Assembly (NCBI RefSeq): GCF_000024625.1 | Contig: NC_013407.1 | Location: forward strand, 682,001-746,000 | DNA: 64,000 bases | Direction: 5' to 3' | Source of the DNA: Methanocaldococcus vulcanius M7 | GTDB lineage: Archaea; AGJL01; Methanococci; Methanococcales; Methanocaldococcaceae | Shown here: one piece after another, positions 25,610 to 34,739 of the stretch | Position numbering within the stretch: the first letter of the stretch is position 1 | Layout: the number at the start of each line of letters is the position of its first letter | Translations under genes and position numbers: made by a program | Notes under the pieces: generated by a model | Told to the model about the DNA's origin: nothing | Seen by the model: only the letters and a program-made list of their open reading frames with translations | Database searches by the model: none

Positions 25610-26539
25610 ATGGAAGGTTTAACAGTAGGGTTGTTTGGACATATTGAAGGCGTAGGAAAAGAATTAGGAAAAAAAGGAACTTCAACAGATATAACACTAT
25701 ACAACTACAAGCAGGGAGAAAAGGCAATCTGTTATGTTGAACCAACAAGGTATCCTGATAGAATAAATCCTTTAATATACTGTATAAATATGATGGACTA
25801 CGCATTAGTTTTTATAAATGAGATAACAGGAGAATTGGGAGAGACACTTTTAGCATTGGATATGTTTGGAGTTGATAGAGGAAGTTTTGTTATTGGAGAG
25901 TATGTGGACTTGGAAATGTTAAAGAACATTATTTCTCAGACAACAATGAAAAATTTCGATATAATGGAGAAAGATTTTATAACCCTCAGAGAGAAGATGA
26001 TAAATTTAGAAATTGAGAGAGATTACTCTGCTCCAATTAAAATACCAATTGATCACTACTTCACTGTAAGAAGTGTTGGGACAGTAGTGCTGGGAAAAGT
26101 GGAAACAGGAACAGTGAAGGTTCATGATGAGCTTAGGGTCTATCCGACAGACAATGTTGCAATGGTTAGAAGTATACAGATTCACGATAACGATTTTAAA
26201 GAAGCAAAAGCTGGAAATAGAGTAGGTTTGGCTTTGAAAGGAGTATCGACTGACGATTTGGATAGAGGAATGATCTTATCTAATGGAGAGTTAGGTGTTG
26301 CAGATGCTTTAACCTTGAATATGAACTGGAATCCTTTCATGCAAAAAAGCGTAAAAGAGGGAGAACACTATCAAATTATTGTAGGACTGCAAAGTGTTCC
26401 TTGCGTGGTTGAGAAAGTAGATGACAAAAAACTGGAAATTTCACTTCAAAAAAAGGTAGTTTACGATAAAGAGGACAAGTTCTGTTTAGTGGATGGAAGT
26501 GCTAAGATCAGAATACTGGGAATTGGTTCATTGGGTTAG
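25610..26539 (+). CDS. EF-Tu/SelB-like protein with a degenerate G domain
   Basis: A 309-residue relative of archaeal elongation factors. The N-terminus GLFGHIEGVGKELGKKGTST aligns with the usual GHVDHGKT P-loop but the glycine-lysine-threonine spacing is lost. The DxPGH switch and the NKxD guanine motif are missing and the whole G domain is shortened to about 120 residues. Domain 2 (about 135-220) is intact in look: PIDHYFTVRSVGTVVLGKVETG and RSIQIHDNDFKEAKAGNRVG. A domain 3-like barrel completes it. ATG at 25610 follows AGGTGATTAG. It probably does not hydrolyse GTP; its partner is unknown. Confidence 0.72.
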   Translation: MEGLTVGLFGHIEGVGKELGKKGTSTDITLYNYKQGEKAICYVEPTRYPDRINPLIYCINMMDYALVFINEITGELGETLLALDMFGVDRGSFVIGEYVDLEMLKNIISQTTMKNFDIMEKDFITLREKMINLEIERDYSAPIKIPIDHYFTVRSVGTVVLGKVETGTVKVHDELRVYPTDNVAMVRSIQIHDNDFKEAKAGNRVGLALKGVSTDDLDRGMILSNGELGVADALTLNMNWNPFMQKSVKEGEHYQIIVGLQSVPCVVEKVDDKKLEISLQKKVVYDKEDKFCLVDGSAKIRILGIGSLG

Positions 26540-26773
26540 ATGTAAGTATTAGATAATGTGAATATATGATGTTTGTAGGGATAAAATAAATAAAAAATAG
26601 AAAAATAGAAAATAACATATCTGTAATATTAAAAATCTATAACTTACATACATAATCATAACAATGTTTATAATTATACTATTTACATAATAACTTTTAT
26701 ATAATTTTATATATTTTATTATTTATTATTTTTTATAGCAAAATTCAGCAAAATGTAAAGTAATGTGGTGATT

Positions 26774-27922
26774 ATGTTCTTATTGGATCCGTTCTCGGGT
26801 ATCAGCGGAGATATGTTTATATCTGCAATGATCGATTTTGTGGATAGGGAGGAGATGATCAAAACTATAAAAAAAGTTATAGATGTGGATATAGAAGTAA
26901 AAAAGGTAAAAAAATGCCATATATTAGCAAATAAGATAAATATCATTCCAAAAAAAGAAAGTTATAATATAAAAACCTATAAAGACATTAAAAACTTAAT
27001 AAAAACTTCAGATATTCCCAAAAATGTAAAAATATCTTCATTGGAAATCCTAAAAATACTCGCTGGGGCTGAATCAAAAGTTCATGATGTCGATATTGAA
27101 AAAGTTCACTTTCATGAGGTTGGAAACTACGATACAGTTGTAGATGTTATAGGGGCATCTTACATTATAAACAAACTTCAACTAAAAGATAACTGCCTTT
27201 ATAAACCAATTAACCTTGGAGGGGGCTTTGTAAAAACTAAACACGGTCTAATGCCAGTTCCCGCCCCAGCGACAGCTGAAATATTAAAAGATTTAAAGAC
27301 GTTCTTCTCAGATGTAAATGAGGAGTTAACCACACCCACAGGTGCGTCGATTTTAAAATATATTAACCCAAAATTGGTTAATGGAAGATCTATGGTTATA
27401 AAAAATGTTTCCTATGGAGCAGGAGATAAAGATCTTGAAATACTAAATGCGTTAAGGGTTTTTAAAGTTGAAAAGATAGATTTAAAGAGGGTGTTTGTAT
27501 TAGAGAGTAATGTAGATGACGTTCCTGGAGAGATACTTGGCCATCTGCAAGATAAGTTAAAAGGAAAAGTTAGAGATCTACACTTTATTCCAACGTATAT
27601 GAAGAAGAATCGACCCGCATACACAATAAAAGCGATAGTCGATGAAGATAAAGTAAATGAAGTTGCCAAAAGTATAATGAGAGAAACTGGAAGTTTGGGG
27701 GTTAGAATCTATAATGTAGAGAGGATCGTTTCAGAGAGGAGTTTTGAAACCGTTAAATTATTTGGTGAGGATGTTAGAATAAAGATTGGAAAAGTTGATG
27801 GTGAAGTAATATCAAAAAAACCAGAATTTGAAGACCTAAAAAAAATATCGGAAAAATATTCTATCCCAATAAAGAAGTTGTATGAACTTGTCTTTTCAAA
27901 GGAGGATGAGATGGTTATTTAA
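26774..27922 (+). CDS. larC: LarC-family nickel-pincer cofactor protein
   Basis: A 382-residue protein of the LarC (DUF111) family, which in lactate racemase systems inserts nickel into the pincer nucleotide in a CTP-dependent way. It opens FLLDPFSGISGDMFISAMID, has KVHFHEVGNYDTVVDVIGAS (about 115-135) with histidines, and GGGFVKTKHGLMPVPAPATAEIL. The C-terminal domain contains ESNVDDVPGEILG. I start it at ATG 26774 after GGTGATT. LarB, LarE and LarA are not nearby, so its actual target in this methanogen is unknown. Confidence 0.85.
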   Translation: MFLLDPFSGISGDMFISAMIDFVDREEMIKTIKKVIDVDIEVKKVKKCHILANKINIIPKKESYNIKTYKDIKNLIKTSDIPKNVKISSLEILKILAGAESKVHDVDIEKVHFHEVGNYDTVVDVIGASYIINKLQLKDNCLYKPINLGGGFVKTKHGLMPVPAPATAEILKDLKTFFSDVNEELTTPTGASILKYINPKLVNGRSMVIKNVSYGAGDKDLEILNALRVFKVEKIDLKRVFVLESNVDDVPGEILGHLQDKLKGKVRDLHFIPTYMKKNRPAYTIKAIVDEDKVNEVAKSIMRETGSLGVRIYNVERIVSERSFETVKLFGEDVRIKIGKVDGEVISKKPEFEDLKKISEKYSIPIKKLYELVFSKEDEMVI

Positions 27923-28005
27923 CTTAACTACATTTTTTATTTTTATATTTATTTTTATTAGTTAAATATTTTTTCTTGTTAATTTGATTTTTGGCTGATC
28001 TTAAA

Positions 28006-28440
28006 TTAGATGGACTCAGTTCTTATCGCTTCTGAGATTTTGTAGGGAATAATTGCAAGAATGCCCAAGATCAAATATATCGTAATACCTTTTAAAAGAT
28101 TCCACTCCTCAAAACCCAATAAAAACCCAATGCCATGAGAAATTAAAACCAAAAAAGCAACAATTCCAATTCCTAATCCTACAATAGAAGCAGTAAACAG
28201 ATAAGAAACTGCTCTTATATCCCCATAAATCGCCTTTTTCATGCCTATAATATATGTTATCCCCACAGCTAAAAGTGCCAAACCCCCAAATACATCTCCT
28301 ACAAATAATGGGAGAGAGATGTTAATCCCCAATATCTTACTAACTCCCAATGCCATCTCCACAAATCCTGAAATTATAAACGAACATCCAAAGATCAGAG
28401 ATACTGATGCAACCATATTTCTTACTCTTCTCACATCCAT
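28006..28440 (-). CDS. Small membrane protein downstream of feoB
   Basis: A 144-residue membrane protein with four hydrophobic spans (about 8-32, 40-62, 75-100 and 115-135), separated by short basic loops such as MKKAIYGDIR. I start it at ATG 28440 after GGTGATTAAT, 12 bases downstream of feoB. I do not recognise the family. Its tight position after feoA-feoB suggests an accessory role in iron uptake, but nothing in the sequence proves that. Confidence 0.6.
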   Translation of the reverse strand: MDVRRVRNMVASVSLIFGCSFIISGFVEMALGVSKILGINISLPLFVGDVFGGLALLAVGITYIIGMKKAIYGDIRAVSYLFTASIVGLGIGIVAFLVLISHGIGFLLGFEEWNLLKGITIYLILGILAIIPYKISEAIRTESI

Positions 28441-28452
28441 ATTAATCACCTT

Positions 28453-30486
28453 TTATCCAAACAAGAAATGCCCAATCACTGATATTAAGAGAGCAACTAC
28501 ATATGCAAGTATCATCTCATATGCAACTGCAAACAATGCCCATTTCCATCCAATTTCATTTTTGATGACTGCAAGTGTTGCTATACATGGGAGATAGATT
28601 AAGCAGAATGCCATAAAAGCATATGCCGATATTGGAGAAAATGCATGAGCAATAACATTTGAGAGGTTTTCTCCGGCTCCGTATAACATTGCCAAACTTC
28701 CAACAACCACTTCCTTTGCAATAATTCCAAAAACTAATGCAGAACAAGCCCTCCAATCCCATCCCATTGGAGCAAATAATGGAGTTAGCATTTTTCCTAT
28801 AATTGCCACATACGAATGAGCGATCAGATTTGGGTTGTTAAATACCTCATCTCCCAAGTAGCCCGATGGGCCATAGACAGACAGGAACCAAACTAAAACT
28901 ACTCCAAACACTATAACTGTCCCTGCTTTCTTTAAAAAGTCATAAACTCTCTCCCATGTATTTTTTAAGACCACGTTTAAATGTGGAATGTGATATTGTG
29001 GAAGTTCTACAATCAAATATGCCGGAGATGTTTTAAAAATCAATCTTCTAAACATCAAAGCAGTTAATAATGCTAAGATCACTCCAAGAGCATACATACT
29101 TAGGATTACAACTCCTTGATACTTAGAAAACAGTGCTCCTGCAAATAATGCATATATTGGAAGACGTGCAGAGCAGGAGAGGAGGGGGTTTATTAGTATG
29201 GTTAAAATTCTATCTTCTCTATTCTCGATAGTTCTCGTAGCCATTATTGCAGGAACATTACATCCAAAACCCATAACCATTGGAATAACTGCCTTTCCCG
29301 GAAGTCCGAATTTATTCATTACTCTGTCCATTATAAAAGGAATTCTTGCCATGTATCCGCTATCCTCTAAGAACGATATTGCAAAAAATAAAAATGCAAG
29401 TATTGGAAAGAACGTTAACACTGCCCCCACTCCTGAGATAACCCCATCTGCTAACAGTGAAGCGAGGAATTTGTTTGATATTGATGTTTTAATAAACGTT
29501 GATAAACTTGCAAATATATACTGTATTATCTCCGAAAAAGGTTTTGAAGCATCGAATGTAAATTTAAATAACATCCATAAAAATGGAATAATTAATAGAG
29601 TTCCAATTTTTTCGTCTGTTAATACATCATCGAGCATCTCTGTTGTCGTTAACTTTCCAGATGTCTTTTTTACAACGTCCTTAACAATCCTGTCTATAAT
29701 TTTATATCTTTCTTCTACTACCGCTAATTCGGGCTCTCCATATTTTTTTGAAAGTTCTTTTTTTATATCATTTAATACTGGCTCCAAATCTTTCCAAATT
29801 TTGCTATTCTTTACCATTTCATTTATATATTCATCATTTTCGATTAGTTTTATTGCCAAATATCTCGGGTTGTATTTTTTTAATGCCTCATCCTTCTCTA
29901 TAATTGAAGATAATCTTTTAATGTATGTTTCAAGATGTGGGTATTTTATAGAATATTTATCTTTTCTTTTTAAATTTTCTCCTTTTTTTCTTTTTTCTTC
30001 AACGGCTTCAACTATCGCTTTTTTTAAATCGTCAATACCTATTTTTTTGGATGCAGAGAGAGGAACTACTTTAATTCCTAAAATATCTTCTAATTTTTTT
30101 ACATCTACACTTATGCCCAAGTTATTTGCTAAATCCATCTTATTTAATGCTAATAAAAGATCCGCTCCAATTTCCATAAGTTGAAGTGTTAAGTATAGAT
30201 TTCTTTCCAAGGCAGTTGCATCTGCAATATTAACCACAAGATCTGGATTTTCGTTTATTAAGTAGTCCCTTGCAACAATTTCATCGATCGAGTTTGCTGT
30301 TAAGCTGTAAACTCCGGGGAGATCTACTATTTTAAATTTTTTTCCATCATATTCCATTTCTCCAACTTTTTTTTCAACTGTAACTCCTGCCCAGTTTCCA
30401 ATGTATACATTTTCCCCAGTTAAAGCATTAAATATCGTTGATTTTCCAACATTTGGATTACCTATTAAAGCGATCTCGTATTCCAT
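28453..30486 (-). CDS. feoB: Ferrous iron transporter B
   Basis: A 677-residue membrane GTPase for Fe(II) uptake. The G domain shows G1 GNPNVGKS, G3 VDLPGVYSL, G4 NKMDLA and a serine-rich G5 near VPLSASKK, with NWAGVTVEKK as G2. A helical regulatory region follows, then about ten membrane spans including the Gate repeats (GFGCNVPAIMATRTI) with the conserved Cys. I start it at ATG 30486 after GAGGGAGAGG; a start at 30513 would overlap feoA. The feoA-feoB-membrane protein order points to one operon. Confidence 0.93.
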   Translation of the reverse strand: MEYEIALIGNPNVGKSTIFNALTGENVYIGNWAGVTVEKKVGEMEYDGKKFKIVDLPGVYSLTANSIDEIVARDYLINENPDLVVNIADATALERNLYLTLQLMEIGADLLLALNKMDLANNLGISVDVKKLEDILGIKVVPLSASKKIGIDDLKKAIVEAVEEKRKKGENLKRKDKYSIKYPHLETYIKRLSSIIEKDEALKKYNPRYLAIKLIENDEYINEMVKNSKIWKDLEPVLNDIKKELSKKYGEPELAVVEERYKIIDRIVKDVVKKTSGKLTTTEMLDDVLTDEKIGTLLIIPFLWMLFKFTFDASKPFSEIIQYIFASLSTFIKTSISNKFLASLLADGVISGVGAVLTFFPILAFLFFAISFLEDSGYMARIPFIMDRVMNKFGLPGKAVIPMVMGFGCNVPAIMATRTIENREDRILTILINPLLSCSARLPIYALFAGALFSKYQGVVILSMYALGVILALLTALMFRRLIFKTSPAYLIVELPQYHIPHLNVVLKNTWERVYDFLKKAGTVIVFGVVLVWFLSVYGPSGYLGDEVFNNPNLIAHSYVAIIGKMLTPLFAPMGWDWRACSALVFGIIAKEVVVGSLAMLYGAGENLSNVIAHAFSPISAYAFMAFCLIYLPCIATLAVIKNEIGWKWALFAVAYEMILAYVVALLISVIGHFLFG

Positions 30487-30506
30487 CCTCTCCCTCAAAC
30501 ATTGGA

Positions 30507-30728
30507 TCAGCATTTTTCACACATGATCTTCATTGCTAAACCTCTTCCTATTGCAATATTGCTTCCTCTAACGGAAACGATCACTGGACCATTCTGATTC
30601 CTAACCACTTTTAATTTACTTCCAACATTTATCCCCATACTCGTCAATCTCTGCGTTGCTCCTGACCCTGCATCGATCTTTTTCACTACAACCTCTTCTC
30701 CTTCCTTTGTAAACGCAAGCGGATACAT
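30507..30728 (-). CDS. feoA: Ferrous iron transport protein A
   Basis: A 73-residue SH3-like protein that accompanies FeoB. The typical order is visible: KKIDAGSGATQRLTSMGINVGSKLKVVRN, then GPVIVSVRGSNIAIGRGLAMKIMCEKC. It ends 20 bases before the preferred feoB start. A TATA-like CATATATAAATG lies on the minus strand at about 30739-30750, unusually near the ATG. The repeated sites at 30760-30794 lie between it and the divergent regulator gene. Confidence 0.93.
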   Translation of the reverse strand: MYPLAFTKEGEEVVVKKIDAGSGATQRLTSMGINVGSKLKVVRNQNGPVIVSVRGSNIAIGRGLAMKIMCEKC

Positions 30729-30751
30729 ACTACCACAACATTTATATATGG

Positions 30752-30794
30752 TTAAATGATTTAATTATAGTTAAAACTTTTAATCGTAGTTAAA
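30752..30794. promoter_or_regulatory. Repeated operator-like sites between feoA and the DtxR-type gene
   Basis: Two 16-base sites, TTTAATTATAGTTAAA (30760-30775) and TTTAATCGTAGTTAAA (30779-30794), are nearly identical, each an imperfect palindrome with TTTAA and TTAAA arms, and start 19 bases apart. A third related palindrome, TTAAATGATTTAA, overlaps at 30752-30764. Their place between feoA and the DtxR-type gene suggests binding of that regulator, controlling iron uptake and itself. Binding is inferred. Confidence 0.6.
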
Positions 30795-30829
30795 TAATAA
30801 CTTGCGGGGTATAAATACCTTTCGGTGGC

Positions 30830-31210
30830 ATGATGTCTCAGAGTGTAGAAGATTACTTGGAAAGAATCTATCTATTCGTAAAAGAAAACAATAGACCAGT
30901 TAAAACTACGGAATTAGCAAAATTACTGAATATAAAGCCATCAGCAGTTACAAACATGGCAAAAAGATTACACAAATTAGGGTATGTCTATTATGAGCCA
31001 TATATTGGAATAACTCTAACCGAAAAGGGAATGAAAAAAGCAGAAAAGATTTTTGAAAAACACAAAACAATAAAACTATTTTTAACAGAATTTTTAGGTC
31101 TTGACGAAGAGACCGCCTCAGAGGAAGCTTGTAAATTAGAACATGCTTTATCAGATGAAATATTAAAAAGATTAAAAGAGTTTATGGAAAATTTCAATAA
31201 AAATAAGTAA
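30830..31210 (+). CDS. DtxR/MntR-family metal-dependent regulator
   Basis: A 126-residue DNA-binding protein. A winged helix occupies residues 1-65 (SVEDYLERIYLF, TTELAKLLNIKPSAVTNMAKRLHKLGYV) and the dimerisation/metal domain follows (FLTEFLGLDEETASEEACKLEHALSDEI), with Glu, Cys and His ligands typical of metal binding in MntR and IdeR. The SH3-like third domain of long DtxR proteins is absent. ATG at 30830 is preceded by CGGTGGC. It is divergent from feoAB and probably senses Fe(II) or Mn(II). Confidence 0.87.
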   Translation: MMSQSVEDYLERIYLFVKENNRPVKTTELAKLLNIKPSAVTNMAKRLHKLGYVYYEPYIGITLTEKGMKKAEKIFEKHKTIKLFLTEFLGLDEETASEEACKLEHALSDEILKRLKEFMENFNKNK

Positions 31211-31264
31211 TCTCAACAACTCTATAAGAAATACAAAAAAAGAAAAATAGATAATAATGTCCTT

Positions 31265-32152
31265 TTAATTTTCTAAATCTTTTAATCGTTTTCCAATTGT
31301 CTTTCCCAATGTAATTGCACTATCAAGATCATCGATCTCACAATTAATTTTTCCTGAGGCGTGTTTTAACTTCCCATTTAAAAAGACCGTAGCTTTTAAT
31401 GTTAAAATTTTTTTATCTTCGTCATAAATAGACAATGCCCCAAATGGGACGCTACATCCTCCTCCAAATTCGTTTAAGGCAGTTCTCTCGCATAAACATT
31501 CTAAAAAAGTTTTTTTATGATTTATTCTTTCTAAAATTTTTTTTATTTTATTATCATCTCTCCTACATGCAACGGCAATAACTCCCTGAGCAGGAGAAGG
31601 TGTTATATCTAACCTTCTATAATTAAAATCAGAAAGATCTATATTCAATCTAATGATTCCCGCCTCTGAGAGAACTATCGCATCATACTGTCCTTCTTTT
31701 AACTTTTTTAAGCGTGTATCGACGTTTCCTCTTAATAATTTAAATTTTACATTTGGATACATTGCTTTTAAAAAAGATCTTCTCCTTATACTTGATGTTC
31801 CAACAGTTATTTCTTTATCTAATTCTAAATCTTTATTTTTATCCCAAATTATTAGATCATAATAACTATCTCTCTCTAAAACCGCCCCTATCATTAAATT
31901 TTCATTCCAAATAGTTGGAACATCTTTAAAGCTATGAACTGCAATATCAATCTCGTTATTCATTAATGCCAAGTCAAGTTCTTTTGTAAAAACACCTATT
32001 CCAATTTCAGATAGCTTTTTATTTAATATTTTATCCCCTGTGGTTTTTTTTATTATTATTTCCACTTCATACCCAAGATTTTTTAATAACTCGGCTACTT
32101 TATTTGCCTGATACAATGCTAATTTACTACCTCTTGTTCCAATTCTTAACAT
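31265..32152 (-). CDS. hemC: Porphobilinogen deaminase (hydroxymethylbilane synthase)
   Basis: A 295-residue enzyme that polymerises four porphobilinogens toward uroporphyrinogen, the root of siroheme, F430 and cobamides, all of which have genes in this window. It starts RIGTRGSKLALYQANKVAE, has AVHSFKDVPT (about 75-85), RRRSFLKAMYP, LLRGNVDTRLKKL and the dipyrromethane-cofactor cysteine in FGGGCSVPFGA. ATG at 32152 follows TTGGGAGACC. It is 33 bases downstream of the Dph6-like gene on the same strand. Confidence 0.94.
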   Translation of the reverse strand: MLRIGTRGSKLALYQANKVAELLKNLGYEVEIIIKKTTGDKILNKKLSEIGIGVFTKELDLALMNNEIDIAVHSFKDVPTIWNENLMIGAVLERDSYYDLIIWDKNKDLELDKEITVGTSSIRRRSFLKAMYPNVKFKLLRGNVDTRLKKLKEGQYDAIVLSEAGIIRLNIDLSDFNYRRLDITPSPAQGVIAVACRRDDNKIKKILERINHKKTFLECLCERTALNEFGGGCSVPFGALSIYDEDKKILTLKATVFLNGKLKHASGKINCEIDDLDSAITLGKTIGKRLKDLEN

Positions 32153-32185
32153 GGTCTCCCAATTTCTTGGTTTTATTTTTTATTT

Positions 32186-32857
32186 TTACTCTTTATCAAC
32201 CAATTTTGCCTTTTTTATATGATAAACACCCCAGGTTTCATGCCACTCTATCTCCGCTTCTACAACTTCGATCCTCTTTTTAAACATGGGTGCATCAAAA
32301 ACAAATGTTTCCGCTTCTCCACCTTCAAATGCTTTGTGTATCCCATATTTTTCACATATTCTTAGTAGTTCATCAATATTATTTTCATCTATTCTCTTTC
32401 CTAACCATTCTTTTCCCAAACCATAAGCATAAACTCCCACAATCCTAACATCGAAAAGTTCGCTAACAGTTCTTAAAATCCACTCTGGATCTTTATGCCA
32501 TAATGGAGAGAAGGATTTTAAACCTAATTCTTCGCAAATTTTATCTATTCGTGATTTTTGATAAACACTTGCAACAGCCCCAGTTATAATTCCTTCAACG
32601 TCTAATTTTTTTAGCCCTTTTTTTAAATCCTCAACCTCTTTCTCTTTTTCTCCTTTTGTATATAGTTTTACTAACGGAATTTCAACGGCCTTTGAACTTA
32701 GTTCAGTTAAGTGCACATTTGGAATATGAAACATATAACTTTCTTTGTTTTCACTTTCAACATTTACTAAATATTTAACATCGAACCCCTGCTTTAATGC
32801 CCAATATAAAGCATAATTAGAGTCCTTACCTCCAGAATAAAGAACAGCAACTTCCAT
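32186..32857 (-). CDS. Dph6-like PP-loop ATPase (putative diphthine-ammonia ligase)
   Basis: A 223-residue PP-loop enzyme of the Dph6/COG2102 family, the archaeal candidate for the last amidation step of diphthamide on EF-2. The N-terminal PP-loop is [17 protein letters not shown]. Later blocks are [27 protein letters not shown], and [14 protein letters not shown], all typical. I start it at ATG 32857 because GAGGTGGAGAAT lies upstream; a GTG nine bases earlier would overlap that site. It probably forms a unit with hemC. Amidation is inferred from the eukaryotic homologue. Confidence 0.85.
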   Translation of the reverse strand: MEVAVLYSGGKDSNYALYWALKQGFDVKYLVNVESENKESYMFHIPNVHLTELSSKAVEIPLVKLYTKGEKEKEVEDLKKGLKKLDVEGIITGAVASVYQKSRIDKICEELGLKSFSPLWHKDPEWILRTVSELFDVRIVGVYAYGLGKEWLGKRIDENNIDELLRICEKYGIHKAFEGGEAETFVFDAPMFKKRIEVVEAEIEWHETWGVYHIKKAKLVDKE

Positions 32858-32981
32858 ATTCTCCACCTCATCATTTACTCATTTCAATAAATTATTTATG
32901 AATACAGCATGGTGCAAATTATGATATAAATTATAAGATATATGGAAATATTTCCAAGCATAACAAAAACTTAAAAATCAA

Positions 32982-33404
32982 TTACAAATCAACTATATAC
33001 CTAACGATCCACCCATTATTATTTTTTTTAACTTCCATCTTATGGTAGGTAATGGCTTTTACCTCTTCTTTGACGTTATGCTTTTTTTTATCTATTTCTT
33101 CTCCATAAGCAACGCATTTTAACTTATATCCTCCCTTGTTGTCTTTTTTAATATCTATATCAAAATCTCCAAAAACCATATTCTCAACATCAGTGTAATA
33201 CAGGAGTTCATTTAAAAAATTATAAAGTAGGGACTCTAAATCATCTCCCGAAACTTCAAATTCTATTTTGCCATTTTTTTCAATCTTATCAACATCGACC
33301 ATTATATTATACAGCCCTCTTGCTCCTTCTTTAAATGCTTCTTCTAAACTTTTTCCTACTGCTTCAACTCCAATATCTGCTGTTGTTTCAAAATATTTGA
33401 ACAT
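32982..33404 (-). CDS. Archease
   Basis: A 140-residue chaperone-like protein that activates the RtcB RNA ligase in tRNA splicing and repair. It starts [18 protein letters not shown] with the metal-binding His replaced by Thr-Ala-Asp in the expected loop, and has the block [23 protein letters not shown]. The C-terminal [14 protein letters not shown] completes the calcium-site motif. I start it at ATG 33404 after GGTGAAGATC. RtcB is not in this window. EndA, which generates its substrates, is at 20328. Confidence 0.88.
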   Translation of the reverse strand: MFKYFETTADIGVEAVGKSLEEAFKEGARGLYNIMVDVDKIEKNGKIEFEVSGDDLESLLYNFLNELLYYTDVENMVFGDFDIDIKKDNKGGYKLKCVAYGEEIDKKKHNVKEEVKAITYHKMEVKKNNNGWIVRYIVDL

Positions 33405-33455
33405 GATCTTCACCAAAAAATTATTTTTATTATAGAGTCGTTAAATTGTTAATAG

Positions 33456-34496
33456 TTAAATACGCTTTCGGATATATCTTACAATTTCATCCCCCACCTC
33501 TACCGTTTTTAAATTTCCTCCTAAATCAGGTGTTGTTTTTTTATTGATTATACACTGTTTTACTGCCTCTCTAATTATATCTCCTTTTTCCTTTTCACCC
33601 ATGTAATCAAATAGCATCGCAACGCTTAAAATAGATGCCATAGGGTTTGCTATTCCTTTTCCTGCAATATCTGGAGCTGAACCATGAACTGGTTCAAAAA
33701 GCGCTTTTTTGCCTCCAATATTAGCAGAGGGGGCTAAGCCAAGACCTCCAATTAATACAGATGCCTCATCTGAAAGAATATCTCCAAATAAGTTGGTAGT
33801 TACAATAACATCGAATTTTTCTGGGTATTTAATTAGATTCATAGCAGTTGAGTCGACTAAAAAATCATCCGCTTTTATATTGTTGTATTTTTCTTTAATT
33901 TCATTAAATATTTTTAAAAAGAGTCCATCAGACACTCTAAGAACATTTGCTTTATGGATGCAAGAAACCTTTTTTCTATTGTTTCTTTTTGCATATTCAA
34001 ATGCAAATCTTATAATTCTCTCACTACCTTTTCTTGTTATTATTCTTTCAGAGATGGCAATATCATCTTCTAAAATTTTTTCTCTTCCAACATAAAGTCC
34101 TTCTGTATTTTCTCTGATTATTACTAAATCCACATCCTTAACCTTTAAAAATTCGTAGTTGTTTAATCTACCTATCAACTCTCCTACTCCAAAATTATTT
34201 ATTGGTCTAACATTTGCGTAGAGATCAAACATTCTCCTTAACGTTATTATTGGGCTTTTATAGTTTTTTACTTCGTTTGGTTTAGGAGATGTGATTGCTC
34301 CGAATAAAATAACATCTGCTTCTTTTGCTTTTTCTATGGTTTCATCAGGTAGGGCAGTGCCATATTTTTTTAAACATTCCAAGCCAACATCTCCTTTTAT
34401 TATCTCAAAGTCCCCGAGTTCTTTTAAAACCTTTAACGCCTCAGGAATAACTTCCTTTCCTATTCCATCTCCTTCCATAACACAAACTTTCCTCAT
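33456..34496 (-). CDS. aksF: Homoisocitrate/isocitrate-type dehydrogenase
   Basis: A 346-residue beta-decarboxylating dehydrogenase. In methanogens AksF oxidises homoisocitrate and its longer homologues in 2-oxosuberate synthesis for coenzyme B. Blocks are VMEGDGIGKEVIPEAL, SPIITLRRMFDLYANVRP, the signature NLFGDILSDEASVLIGGLG, and EPVHGSAPDIAGKGIANP. Choice of AksF over 3-isopropylmalate dehydrogenase rests on recalled similarity and its position next to glyA, as in M. jannaschii. ATG at 34496 follows GGTGTGATC. The gene is divergent from glyA. Confidence 0.82.
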   Translation of the reverse strand: MRKVCVMEGDGIGKEVIPEALKVLKELGDFEIIKGDVGLECLKKYGTALPDETIEKAKEADVILFGAITSPKPNEVKNYKSPIITLRRMFDLYANVRPINNFGVGELIGRLNNYEFLKVKDVDLVIIRENTEGLYVGREKILEDDIAISERIITRKGSERIIRFAFEYAKRNNRKKVSCIHKANVLRVSDGLFLKIFNEIKEKYNNIKADDFLVDSTAMNLIKYPEKFDVIVTTNLFGDILSDEASVLIGGLGLAPSANIGGKKALFEPVHGSAPDIAGKGIANPMASILSVAMLFDYMGEKEKGDIIREAVKQCIINKKTTPDLGGNLKTVEVGDEIVRYIRKRI

Positions 34497-34739
34497 GATC
34501 ACACCAAAAACTTTTATAACTTAATTAATGTTAATCTTAGCAAGTATACAATGTAAATGATTTATCAATTGTTAGGTATAAACATTTAAAAATAAGATTA
34601 AATGAGATAGAAAGGCGTATAAAGTGTATATACGTGATAAGGGTTATTATAAATTTCGTAGTGATTGTTATTGTAAAAATTTTATAATTAAAAAAGATAA
34701 TTAAAAAAGTTTTAAAAAATGAAAATGGAGGGATTGGTT

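Noticed and set aside
29198-30184. 328-codon frame opposite feoB
   Set aside because: Fully antisense to the strongly conserved feoB G domain and membrane core; Ser/Ile/Asn-rich shadow composition.
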